A stretch of DNA of 26,332 bases from CAZNNH01 sp964574335 (GCA_964574335.1 CAZNNH010000077.1:1-26332), one strand, 5' to 3'; counted from the stretch's first letter, positions 1 to 7,109 are shown. Numbers and translations: made by a program. Notes: a model not told the origin generated them from the letters alone.

Positions 1-123
1 GGTGTAGAAGTACGGCATCAGCAACATCACCGTCTGGAAGATGATGTTGCTGGCGGTGTCGCCGAGGCCGTAGCCGATCTTCTCCAGGACGCTCAGGCGC
101 TGTGCGGTGCCGCCCTGGCTCAT
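1..123 (-). CDS. GPH-family sugar:cation symporter (MFS), N-terminal fragment
   Basis: Only the first 41 residues are in the window; the gene runs off the left edge. The reverse strand opens with ATG at 123-121 after a GGGGAG-type ribosome binding site and reads MSQGGTAQRLSVLEKIGYGL, followed by GDTASN and a hydrophobic start of the first membrane helix ending PYFYT. The K-(I/L)-GYG-x-GD-x-(A/G)-SN signature followed by helix 1 is the hallmark of the MelB/XylP-type glycoside-pentoside-hexuronide:cation symporters. Such proteins sit in the inner membrane with about 12 helices and import sugars with Na+ or H+. The substrate cannot be told from this fragment. It is transcribed away from the PadR gene at 275. 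A fragment of an arabinofuranosidase lies at the other end of the window, but 25 kb separates them, so no link is claimed. Confidence 0.8.
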   Translation of the reverse strand, partial: MSQGGTAQRLSVLEKIGYGLGDTASNIIFQTVMLLMPYFYT

Positions 124-214
124 GCCCGCTCTCCCCTCACTGGCCTGCCTGGGCTCCGGTCTGCCCGGCGCATGATAGGCCATTGCCGCCCGGCAGGCCC
201 TCGCGCACCTTGCC

Positions 215-256
215 TTGACAATCTACACAAGCAGGGGCCATTATGTAGACGGTCTA
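215..256 (+). promoter_or_regulatory. Promoter and candidate PadR operator upstream of the first PadR-ADOP pair
   Basis: TTGACA at 215-220 is followed 18 nt later by CATTAT at 239-244, a good sigma-70-like pair. TCTACA at 222-227 and TGTAGA at 244-249 form a perfect 6-bp inverted repeat that brackets the spacer and overlaps the -10. A second dyad, TAGAC-G-GTCTA, occupies 246-256. The arms lie where a bound repressor would block polymerase. PadR regulators commonly repress their own operon through such dyads; assigning this site to the adjacent PadR is inference. Confidence 0.6.
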
Positions 257-274
257 GGTAAAGGAGGCTTCCGG

Positions 275-622
275 ATGGCCAGAGAGAAGCACGACCTGCT
301 GCAGGGGACGCTGGACATGCTCATCCTCAAGGCGCTGCAGCTCGCGCCCATGCACGGGTTCGGAGTGGCCGCGAGGATTCGTCAGATCTCCCAGGATGCC
401 CTGCGGGTCGAGCAGGGCTCACTCTACCCGGCTCTCTATCGGCTGGAGGAGCAGGGCTGGATCAAGGCGACCTGGGGGGTCTCGGAGAAGAACCGGAGAG
501 CCCGGTTCTACGAGATCACCAAGCTCGGCCGCAAGCAGCTCCAGCGCGAGACGGCCCACTGGGAGCGCCTCTCGCTGGCCGTCAACCAGGTGCTCGGCAG
601 CACGGCGGAGGGCCTGTCGTGA
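275..622 (+). CDS. PadR-family transcriptional regulator (first copy)
   Basis: 115-residue winged-helix repressor of the short PadR class (PF03551). The motif QGTLDMLILKAL near residues 10-21, G-F-G-V-A-x-R-I, then QGSLYPALYRLEEQGWI (recognition helix and start of the wing) and the basic wing segment around KNRRARFYEIT are all typical, and the C-terminal helix completes the dimerisation arm. ATG at 275 is chosen because AAGGAGG lies at 261-267, and because the promoter TTGACA begins at 215, which excludes the longer reading from that point. The stop overlaps the GTG start of the permease by 4 nt (GTGA), so the two are translationally coupled. It probably represses the pair through the dyads at 222-256; the inducing signal is unknown. 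A paralogue of identical length and the same arrangement lies at 18746-19093. Confidence 0.92.
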   Translation: MAREKHDLLQGTLDMLILKALQLAPMHGFGVAARIRQISQDALRVEQGSLYPALYRLEEQGWIKATWGVSEKNRRARFYEITKLGRKQLQRETAHWERLSLAVNQVLGSTAEGLS

Positions 623-3312
623 GCCGGCTGGCCGGCCTGTGGATCCGCCTGGGCCGGGCCTTCCGGCGCCGGAGGTTCGAGCGGGAGATGCTCGAGGAGC
701 TCCGCGCCCACCTGGAGCTCGAGGCGGCCGAGCGACAGGCTCGGGGCGAGGATTCCGTCGCGGCGCGGCGGCGGGCGGCCATCACGTTCGGCCACGTGGG
801 CAGCTACGTCGAGCAGGTGCGCGACCGCCGCCTGGGGAGATGGGCGGGCGAGCTGATGCTGGACGGGCGACAGGCGGTCCGCTTCCTGCGCAAGTCCCCG
901 GGCTTCACCTGCGTGGCCGTCGCCACGCTGGGGCTGTGCCTGGGCGCCAACGCCACGCTGTTCGGCATCCTCGATCCCATCCTCCTCCGCCCCTTCCCCT
1001 ATCCGGAGCCCGAGCGGGTCGTGAACGTCGGCATGGTGTGGCCCAAGTGGCAGTGGGGCGACATGGTGCAGGAGATCTCGCCGCTCACGTTCCAGGAGAT
1101 CGAGGCGCAGGCAGGCTGCTTCTCGGCCTTGGGGTTCATCGACACCAGCCGGAAGGTCGATCTGCACCTCGGGAGCCACGTTCAGCGGCTGAGCGTGGCC
1201 AGCGTGACTTCCGGAGTCTGGAAGGTGGCCCGTGTGGGTCCCGCCCTGGGGCGCGTGTTCGACCGGCAGGACCTCGCGTCGGGCGAAGCCACCCTCGCCG
1301 TTCTCTCCCACGAACTGTGGCGCGACTCCTTCGGAAGCGACCCGGGGGTCGTCGGCCGGACAGTCCAGCTAGACGACGGGGCGTATCAGGTGGTCGGCGT
1401 GATGCCGCCCGGCTTCAGCCTGGCGTCCAACCACCCGAAGCTCTGGATCCCTCGGGTCTTCTCGGCCGAGGAGCGGTCCGAGCGGGGCCGCGGGATGGCT
1501 GCCTTCCAGGCCATTGGCCGGCTTCGGGAGGGTGTCTCGGTGGAGCAGGCCCGGCACGAGCTGGAAGCGCTCCATGCCGGCTACCTGGCCACGCACCCGG
1601 AAGCCCGCGAGTTCGCCGAGGCGACCGGCGAGACCTACGGCGTCGCCCCGCTCGCGGTCTGGGTCAGCGAGCGGGCCTCCGGCTCGCTGCTGCTTTCGCT
1701 CCAGGCCGCCGCCGCGCTCGTCCTCCTGCTCGGCTGCCTGAACATCGCCGGGCTGCTGGTCGTCAGGGGACACGGCCGCCTGCGCGAGATGGCCCTGCGC
1801 GGCGCGCTGGGCGCCTCCCGCCGGCGGATCGTGCAGCAGCTCGCGGTGGAGACCGCGACCCTGTTCCTGTGCGGCGGTGCGGCGGGCGTGCTGGTCGCGG
1901 CGGCGGCGCTGCGCTTGGTGCCCGCACACTTTCACCTGAGCGAGATCATGCCCTACGGGGGCCACGTCGGTCTCGACGCCCGGATCCTCTGGGCCACGCT
2001 CGGGGTGTCGCTGCTCACCGGGTTGCTGACCGGAGCCCTGCCCATCGTGTATGCGACTCGCCGCAACCTGGGGCCCGTCCTCCAGGCCCTCAGCCAGCGC
2101 ACGACCAGAAGCCGCAGCCGTCGACGGACGCAGTCCGTCTTCGTGGCCGGGCAGATCGCCGTCTCGCTAGTCCTGCTCACCGCGGCCATCGTCACCGGGC
2201 GCAATCTCGACGCCCTGCTCGGCCGGGGCTTTGGCGTCGCCACCGACCACCGCCTGGTGGCCTCGGTCGCTTTGCCGGCCTACCGCTACGGGTCCGGCCC
2301 TGCCGGCACCGAGGAGCACGTCAACCCGTTCAAGGAGCAGGCGCTGGAGCGAATCCGATCGCTGCCCGGAGTGGTGAGGGCCTCGGTCTCCAACCGCGTG
2401 CCACTCTCCAGCGACTGGCCACAGAAGTTCGGCTTTGGAGTGGCCGGTCACGACCCCGTCCCGGGAGAGACCCCGGGCGTCGCCTTCGCCTACCAGGTCT
2501 TTCCTGGCTACTTCCGGACCATGGGGATACCACTGATGCGCGGCCGCGACTTCTCGCCGACAGACGGCGCCAACGCGCCTGCGGCCACCATCGTCAGCGC
2601 CGCGATCGCCCAGCGGTTCTTCGCGGACCGAGACCCGCTGGGCGGCAGGGTCCAGTTCTTCGGCCGGGACTGCGAGGTCATCGGCGTGGTCGGCGAGACC
2701 CAGAACGTGCCCCTCTCCCTGGGCAACGCTCCGGTGCTGTACCTCTCCGCGTCTCAGTGGCCGGCCTTCAACGACGAGGCGGCGTTCGTGATGGAGACGT
2801 CGCTGCCGCCGGCCGCGATGGTCGCCAGCGTCACGCAGGTCCTCACCGAGATCGACCCCCTGCTGGCCGTGCGCGCGACGACCCTGGCACGGATGCAGCA
2901 GAGCGCGGTGGTCACCCAGAGCGCACCCCGGGAGATCGCCGGGCTCTTCGCGGTCCTGGCCGTGCTGCTGACGGCGCTCGGCCTCTACGGCGTGCTGGCC
3001 GCCTCGGTGGCCCAGGGGACCCGGGACCTGGCGATTCGGGTCGCGCTTGGCGCCGGGCGCGGCTCGATCTCCGGGATGGTGCTTCGACGGGGTGCCGTCC
3101 TCGCCCTGGCGGGCTCGGCGGCCGGCGTCCTCGTCTCCTGGCCAGCGCTGCGCTGGATCGAGCCCCTGCTGGCCACGGCCGATGGCGCACGCGCCGCAAC
3201 GCCGCTGGTGGCCGCGGCGCTCACCGCCGCGATGACCCTGCTGATCAGCTACCTACCGGCCCGCCGGGCCTCACGGGTCGATCCGAGCGTGGTCCTGCGG
3301 GACGACAACTGA
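619..3312 (+). CDS. ADOP-type ABC transporter permease (MacB/FtsX fold), first copy
   Basis: 897-residue inner-membrane protein, twice the size of an ordinary MacB/FtsX permease. The order is an N-terminal charged helical segment (about residues 1-85), a first membrane helix in the SPGFTCVAVATL region (about 93-115), a periplasmic MacB_PCD-like domain (about 120-340), a three-helix FtsX domain (about 350-480), then a second periplasmic domain and a second FtsX domain ending LPARRASRVDPSVVLRDDN. The duplicated core plus the N-terminal segment is diagnostic of the acidobacterial duplicated orphan permeases. No ABC ATPase gene is adjacent, which is usual for this family. By family analogy it may transmit mechanical force or export peptides or toxic compounds, but the substrate is unknown. 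GTG at 619 overlaps the PadR stop by 4 nt, so it is co-regulated with PadR. Confidence 0.9.
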   Translation: MSRLAGLWIRLGRAFRRRRFEREMLEELRAHLELEAAERQARGEDSVAARRRAAITFGHVGSYVEQVRDRRLGRWAGELMLDGRQAVRFLRKSPGFTCVAVATLGLCLGANATLFGILDPILLRPFPYPEPERVVNVGMVWPKWQWGDMVQEISPLTFQEIEAQAGCFSALGFIDTSRKVDLHLGSHVQRLSVASVTSGVWKVARVGPALGRVFDRQDLASGEATLAVLSHELWRDSFGSDPGVVGRTVQLDDGAYQVVGVMPPGFSLASNHPKLWIPRVFSAEERSERGRGMAAFQAIGRLREGVSVEQARHELEALHAGYLATHPEAREFAEATGETYGVAPLAVWVSERASGSLLLSLQAAAALVLLLGCLNIAGLLVVRGHGRLREMALRGALGASRRRIVQQLAVETATLFLCGGAAGVLVAAAALRLVPAHFHLSEIMPYGGHVGLDARILWATLGVSLLTGLLTGALPIVYATRRNLGPVLQALSQRTTRSRSRRRTQSVFVAGQIAVSLVLLTAAIVTGRNLDALLGRGFGVATDHRLVASVALPAYRYGSGPAGTEEHVNPFKEQALERIRSLPGVVRASVSNRVPLSSDWPQKFGFGVAGHDPVPGETPGVAFAYQVFPGYFRTMGIPLMRGRDFSPTDGANAPAATIVSAAIAQRFFADRDPLGGRVQFFGRDCEVIGVVGETQNVPLSLGNAPVLYLSASQWPAFNDEAAFVMETSLPPAAMVASVTQVLTEIDPLLAVRATTLARMQQSAVVTQSAPREIAGLFAVLAVLLTALGLYGVLAASVAQGTRDLAIRVALGAGRGSISGMVLRRGAVLALAGSAAGVLVSWPALRWIEPLLATADGARAATPLVAAALTAAMTLLISYLPARRASRVDPSVVLRDDN

Positions 3313-3318
3313 CGGGCT

Positions 3319-3456
3319 CACCCCTGCCTCCAGCAGCCGGCGGACCAGCGCGGCATCGCTGCCGGGCAAGTCCGCCGTCCCGTCCGAGATGACGTTCTGG
3401 TTGAGGATGCAGTGAGCGACGAAGACGACCCGTCTGCTGCGCGCGTCCTGGAACAT
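3319..3456 (-). pseudogene. Truncated TudS/DUF523-related gene, N-terminal remnant
   Basis: On the reverse strand ATG at 3456-3454 has a well-placed GGAGG and reads about 46 residues. These include RRVVFVAHCILNQN, then DGTADLPGSD and LVRRLLEAGV. This resembles the conserved start of the TudS-related/DUF523 family, which has a V-x-H-C-x-L-N-Q-N segment whose cysteine belongs to the Fe-S cluster set. The similarity stops at the codon just before the end of the permease on the other strand (stop 3310-3312). From there the frame only reads antisense to the permease, so the downstream cysteines and the body of the protein are missing. I read it as a gene cut by insertion of the PadR-permease unit or by a deletion. 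Family assignment is from memory of the motif and is moderately certain. Confidence 0.45.
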
Positions 3457-3511
3457 CCGTGACCTCCAGGATCCAGACCGGGCCGGATCATGCACGGACC
3501 GGCTCGCGGCC

Positions 3512-3545
3512 TTGACAGTTGTGGTCATAAGACCATAATCGGTCT
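3512..3545 (+). promoter_or_regulatory. Promoter with nested GGTC/GACC dyads for the redox operon
   Basis: TTGACA at 3512-3517 and CATAAT at 3534-3539 are separated by 16 nt. Inside this promoter TGGTC-ATAA-GACCA (3522-3535) is a perfect inverted repeat. AGACC-ATAATC-GGTCT (3530-3545) is a second perfect repeat that shares an arm with the first and covers the -10. Three alternating half-sites across a strong promoter suggest repression by a dimeric regulator, possibly binding as a pair of dimers. No candidate regulator gene lies next to it. The first gene starts about 63 nt downstream of the second dyad. Confidence 0.6.
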
Positions 3546-3607
3546 GGTTCGTTCTGGGCCTCGCTGAGGCGCCGCCGGCCACAGGTCCGGAGCAGCCAGG
3601 TGCTGAG

Positions 3608-5212
3608 ATGATGAACGGCGCCCGCAGATCGACGTTGTGCCCTTGCGCCTCGGCCGCACTGGTGCTCGGCTTGGCGCTGCCCGCGGCGGCCCGACCGCCG
3701 GCTCTGGCCGACCCCACCTTGTCGTCGTTCGAGCAGATTGAGGAGCAGGCCCGCGACCTGCTGGCAGAGGGCCGGGTGGCGGAGGCCATCTCGTGGCTGA
3801 AGACCGCGATCGAGCGATACCCTTCCGAGACCTCGCTGGACTGGCTGCTGGCCCGGGCGTACCTGCTCGACGGCAACGAGCTGTGGGCGCTCCGGAGCCT
3901 CGGGAGGCTGGCCGAGCTGGGCCCCGAGGACTGCCGCCCCCGGCTCTGGATCGCCTGGATCCAGATCCGCCAGGGGCTCCCGGACGCGGCCAAGGAGAGC
4001 CTGGCCGCGGCCTCCTGTGAGCCCGGGACCCCCGACGAGGTGCGGCACACCCTGCTCGCCGCGATGGTTGCGAGCAGCGGGGGCGCCGACGAGGAATCGC
4101 GGGCGCTGTTCGAGCGTGCCCGACGTGCGCCCGCCGTCTACCCCGAGGATCGCGTGGCGCTCTTCCGTCTGGCGCCGCGACTGGCGCCCGGCTACATGCC
4201 CCCGCTGAGCGCCCGGCTCGATCTCGAGGCCGGCTGGACGTCCAACGCGCGCGCCGGGTCCCCGCGGGATCCGAGGACCGGCGTCGCCGATGTTCCCAGC
4301 CCCTTCGGCCAGGCGAGCGCCTGGCTGCGCTGGGCGAGGACCGAGCCTTCCTTCGTCCGTCCCGCCCTGGAGGCGCAGGGCCGGGCCCTGGGTTTCCTGG
4401 CAGAGGGCGGCCGCGACCACAGCTATCTCACCTTCGGCGTACGCCCGGGACTGCTGCTGGGACGGCGCGCGACCAGCCTGCTGGCAGCCTACCGCTTCGA
4501 GACGCTGCTCCTGGAGCGGACCGACATCTACGATCCCGGTCCGCTGTGGTTCTACCACGCCCATCGCGGTGAGCTGGAGCTGGACCTCTCGGGCCGGGTG
4601 ATGCTGTTCGGCGGCGCGGGCCGAAGGACCTACCGGGAGACCGTCCGCAGCCGGACCGAGCTAGACGGCGGGATCGGGGCTACCCTGGAGCTCGGAGGCC
4701 GCGGCGCGCTCCTGGCCGCTCTCACGGTCCGCCGGCATGACACGGAGGAGGGCCCCTACGACCTGCGGGGAGGGTCCCTGCTGGCTTCCATGGAGCTGCG
4801 ACTCCCGAAGCGCTTTACCACCCGGATCGACGCCCTGGCGGGCCTCGACGATTACCCGCACTCGGCGGGCTACTTCGACCCCGTCGCAGGACCGGTGCGC
4901 CGCCGCGACAAGCTGCTCAAGCTGGCGGCGACCGGCTTCGCCCCGGCGCTACGGAATGGGGTCCGGGTGGGCTTCGGCTACGAGTACGCCCAGCGCTTCA
5001 GCACCACCGATCCCTACGACTACCGGGACCACCGCCTGCTGCTCAAGCTGATCTGGCCGCTGTCCCGGGACCCTTCGCTGCCGCGGTCGGTCACGCCCAC
5101 CGGACACGTGCCTCTCGAGTACGGCTTCTCGGAGCCCCGGCTCGAGGAGCGGATCCAGGACCTGCTCAGGCAGGACGAGGAGCTCCGAGGCTGCTCGCTG
5201 TGCGTGGACTAG
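3608..5212 (+). CDS. Exported TPR protein with predicted outer-membrane beta-barrel domain
   Basis: 534 residues. A signal peptide (about residues 1-28, hydrophobic core ASAALVLGLALPAAA) is followed by a helical repeat region of TPR type (about 35-200; motifs such as LLAEGRVAEAISWLKTAIE and the W-L-L-A-R-A-Y-L-L-D-G turn). The part from about residue 200 to 500 has alternating hydrophobic and aromatic strands with short turns (RLDLEAGWTSNA, HRGELELDLSGRVMLFGG, RVGFGYEYAQRFS, DHRLLLKLIWPL), as in outer-membrane barrels. The design recalls SLAM-like proteins, which have a periplasmic TPR domain and a barrel, but I cannot assign it to that family. The extreme C-terminus is not a barrel-closing strand: it is a charged helix followed by CSLCVD, a CxxC pair. 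It is the first gene of a four-gene operon whose other members are redox proteins; its end overlaps the next start by 13 nt. ATG-ATG at 3608/3611 leaves the exact start open by one codon. Confidence 0.65.
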   Translation: MMNGARRSTLCPCASAALVLGLALPAAARPPALADPTLSSFEQIEEQARDLLAEGRVAEAISWLKTAIERYPSETSLDWLLARAYLLDGNELWALRSLGRLAELGPEDCRPRLWIAWIQIRQGLPDAAKESLAAASCEPGTPDEVRHTLLAAMVASSGGADEESRALFERARRAPAVYPEDRVALFRLAPRLAPGYMPPLSARLDLEAGWTSNARAGSPRDPRTGVADVPSPFGQASAWLRWARTEPSFVRPALEAQGRALGFLAEGGRDHSYLTFGVRPGLLLGRRATSLLAAYRFETLLLERTDIYDPGPLWFYHAHRGELELDLSGRVMLFGGAGRRTYRETVRSRTELDGGIGATLELGGRGALLAALTVRRHDTEEGPYDLRGGSLLASMELRLPKRFTTRIDALAGLDDYPHSAGYFDPVAGPVRRRDKLLKLAATGFAPALRNGVRVGFGYEYAQRFSTTDPYDYRDHRLLLKLIWPLSRDPSLPRSVTPTGHVPLEYGFSEPRLEERIQDLLRQDEELRGCSLCVD

Positions 5213-5733
5213 CGCAGCCGAAGCAAGGTCACGGCGGTCCCGACGTCTGGCGCGGCCTGTGGATCGCCTGGAGGGATGCCGTGGTCGTCGTCATCGGGTG
5301 CACCGTCGTCGGCCTGACCTTCAACGCGGTCCGCGACGACGGCCTGGCCCTGGTGGCGCGCGCCCCGTACCCGATCCTGGTTCCGTGCCCCGAGACATCG
5401 GGCGCGGTGGAAGAGCTCCTGATCGCCGACCCGAGGCTCGGCGAGCGCCGGACGCTCCTGATCGATGCCCGCTCGCGGGCCGAGTACGAACGCTGGCACG
5501 CCCCCGGCGCGGCGAACGTGCCCTTCGACTACCTGGCGCCCACCGACCCCGCGGTCCTCCGCGAGATCGCGTCCTCCGGCTCCACGCGGGTCGTGGTCTA
5601 CGGAGACGGCGACGATCCCGACTCAGGAGAGCAGCTCGCAAGGGAGCTGGCCGGCAAGGGGATCCGGAACGTGGGCTACGTCGGGGGTGGTGCCCGTGCG
5701 CTTCGAGGCGGCCTCGCCGGAGACGCGCCGTGA
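5200..5733 (+). CDS. Membrane-anchored rhodanese-fold protein lacking the catalytic-loop cysteine
   Basis: 177 residues: a short cytoplasmic N-terminus, one membrane helix (about residues 27-42, AVVVVIGCTVVGLTFNAV) and a rhodanese-like domain (about 60-170). The rhodanese core is clear: LLIDARSRAEYERWHAPGA with the downstream NVPFD, then VVVYGDGDDPDSGEQLAREL and a closing NVGYVGGG. Active rhodaneses carry a cysteine right after the VVVY strand; here that position is glycine (YGDGDD). The only cysteines are one in the helix (about 34) and one in a PCPE segment (about 63). It is therefore probably not a classical sulfurtransferase; it could bind thiols or partners, or use C63. The GTG start at 5200 lies inside the preceding gene with CGAGG 9 nt upstream, and its stop overlaps the next start by 4 nt, implying tight co-translation. 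Confidence 0.75.
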   Translation: MRGLAQPKQGHGGPDVWRGLWIAWRDAVVVVIGCTVVGLTFNAVRDDGLALVARAPYPILVPCPETSGAVEELLIADPRLGERRTLLIDARSRAEYERWHAPGAANVPFDYLAPTDPAVLREIASSGSTRVVVYGDGDDPDSGEQLARELAGKGIRNVGYVGGGARALRGGLAGDAP

Positions 5734-6242
5734 CCGGGGTGAGCGGCTGGAGCGGACACCGTGGTCTGGGGCTGGCGGTGAGGGCCTACCTGGCGGTCGT
5801 GTTCCTGCTGGCCTGCTGGCACAAGATCCTCGATCCGGCCGCGTTCGCCCTCGATATCGCCACCTACCAGATCCTCCCCCTCGAGAGCGTGAACCTCACC
5901 GCGATCGTGCTGCCCTGGCTGGAGCTGGCGGCCGGCCTGATGCTGCTAATCGGCCTCCGGACCCGCGCCGCCGCCGTCTTGGTCTCGGGCATGCTTCTGA
6001 CCTTCACGCTGGCGGTCGGCCTGGCCCTTCTCCGAGGCCTCGACATGTCGTGCGGTTGCTTCGCCTCCCAGGGGATCGATCAGGACCCGATCTCGTGGCG
6101 CACCCTGGTCCGCGACGGCGTCTGGCTGAGCCTGTCGCTCTACGTGCTGATCTTCGACCAGCCTGCTCTCGGCGTGGACCGCTGGCTTCACCGTCGCTCG
6201 GCAGGCGTCGGGAGCGGGGTCGGGCCAGGGTCCCCCCGATGA
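5730..6242 (+). CDS. MauE/DoxX-like integral membrane redox-associated protein
   Basis: 170 residues with four predicted membrane helices: about 14-32, 55-75, 80-102 and 126-143. The FLLACWHKILDPAAFA segment after helix 1, the PWLELAAGLMLL helix and the CGC motif (MSCGCFASQG, C108 and C110) followed by WRTLVRDGVWL match the MauE/DoxX family. In characterised members the protein is a quinone- or thiol-linked membrane partner of a thioredoxin-like protein: MauE works with MauD in maturation of methylamine dehydrogenase. The CxC pair between helices 3 and 4 is the likely redox site. GTG at 5730 overlaps the rhodanese stop (GTGA), and the stop overlaps the ATG of the DsbA-like gene (ATGA), placing it between its likely partners. 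The start could also be the GTG three codons later. Confidence 0.82.
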   Translation: MTGVSGWSGHRGLGLAVRAYLAVVFLLACWHKILDPAAFALDIATYQILPLESVNLTAIVLPWLELAAGLMLLIGLRTRAAAVLVSGMLLTFTLAVGLALLRGLDMSCGCFASQGIDQDPISWRTLVRDGVWLSLSLYVLIFDQPALGVDRWLHRRSAGVGSGVGPGSPR

Positions 6243-7096
6243 CCCGGGCGAGACGCGGCGTCGCGCTGGTGGCGTACGCGCTGCTGCTCACTGGCGCCGG
6301 GATGGTGTGGGCCCAGACGCCCGAGTGCGACGCCCTCTCGGACCGCGACGCGGCGCTGGCGCGGGAGGTCTTCTCGGCCCTGCACCCGTACGACGGCTGC
6401 GACGACACGTTCGCCCGTTGCCTGGCGCGCCCGTCGCCCGAGCCGGTCGTGCTCCGGCTGGCTTCGAGCATCTGTCGGCAGATCGTCACCGGCAAGGACC
6501 GCTCTCAGATCGAGCACGCGCTCGCCCGCCGCGCCCAGAGCCTGCTTTCCCTGGGCACGCCCGCCCGGATCGAGCTCGACGAGAAGACCCGGGCCGGCGT
6601 CAAGGACGCCCCGATCACGGCCGTCGTCTACGCCTGCGCCCGCTGTCCCTTCTGCGGCGTCATGGTCCCCGCCCTCCACGCCGCGGTGACGGACGGTCCG
6701 CTAGCCGGCAAGGTCCGCCTCTACTTCAGGCCCTTTCCGCTCAAGGACCACCCGGGCGCCACGGAGGGCGGGCTGGCGATGGTGGCCGCCGCCGAGCTCG
6801 GACGCTTCTGGCCCTTCGTGCTCACCCTCTACGAGCGCTACGACTCCTTCGCCCCGGAGCGGCTCCCGGCCTGGGCCGAGGAGGTGGGCCTGTCCCCGGA
6901 CGCCTTCCAGGCGGCGGTGGCCGACCCGGCGAGCCGAGAGAAGCTGGTGAGCGGCAAGCGGGAGGGGCTGCGAAACGGCGTGGGCGAGACCCCGGCCCTC
7001 TTCATCGACGGACGCCGCTACCTCTACGACCTCGCGCCCGAGGCCGTGATCGACGTCCTGGAAGAGGCCTACGAAGCCACCAACCGATCGCCCTGA
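6239..7096 (+). CDS. DsbA-like exported thiol:disulfide oxidoreductase (CPFC)
   Basis: 285 residues with a signal peptide (about 1-25, ending VWAQ) and a thioredoxin/DsbA fold in the C-terminal half. The active site is CPFC (C136 and C139) in YACARCPFCGVMVPAL, followed by a strand-rich LYFRPFPLKDH segment. The inserted helical domain follows (about 170-245), then the cis-proline loop ETPALFIDGRR (T251-P252). A third cysteine, C133, sits three residues before the active site. The region before the fold (about 26-110) carries four more cysteines (C30, C54, C61, C79), suggesting a structured disulfide-bonded extension. It acts in the periplasm, most simply accepting or donating electrons through the MauE-like protein just upstream. 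It is the last gene of the operon; no clear terminator follows. Confidence 0.85.
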   Translation: MTRARRGVALVAYALLLTGAGMVWAQTPECDALSDRDAALAREVFSALHPYDGCDDTFARCLARPSPEPVVLRLASSICRQIVTGKDRSQIEHALARRAQSLLSLGTPARIELDEKTRAGVKDAPITAVVYACARCPFCGVMVPALHAAVTDGPLAGKVRLYFRPFPLKDHPGATEGGLAMVAAAELGRFWPFVLTLYERYDSFAPERLPAWAEEVGLSPDAFQAAVADPASREKLVSGKREGLRNGVGETPALFIDGRRYLYDLAPEAVIDVLEEAYEATNRSP

Positions 7097-7109
7097 CCGG
7101 CCCGCGCTC

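Noticed and set aside
215..274. Longer N-terminus for the first PadR
   Set aside because: The in-frame start coincides with the -35 box, and the extra residues do not match PadR proteins; AAGGAGG lies before the ATG at 275.
396..3392. 998-codon open frame overlapping the first PadR and permease genes
   Set aside because: Arg/Pro/Gly-rich composition typical of an out-of-frame reading in GC-rich DNA. The overlapping frames hold clear PadR and permease motifs.
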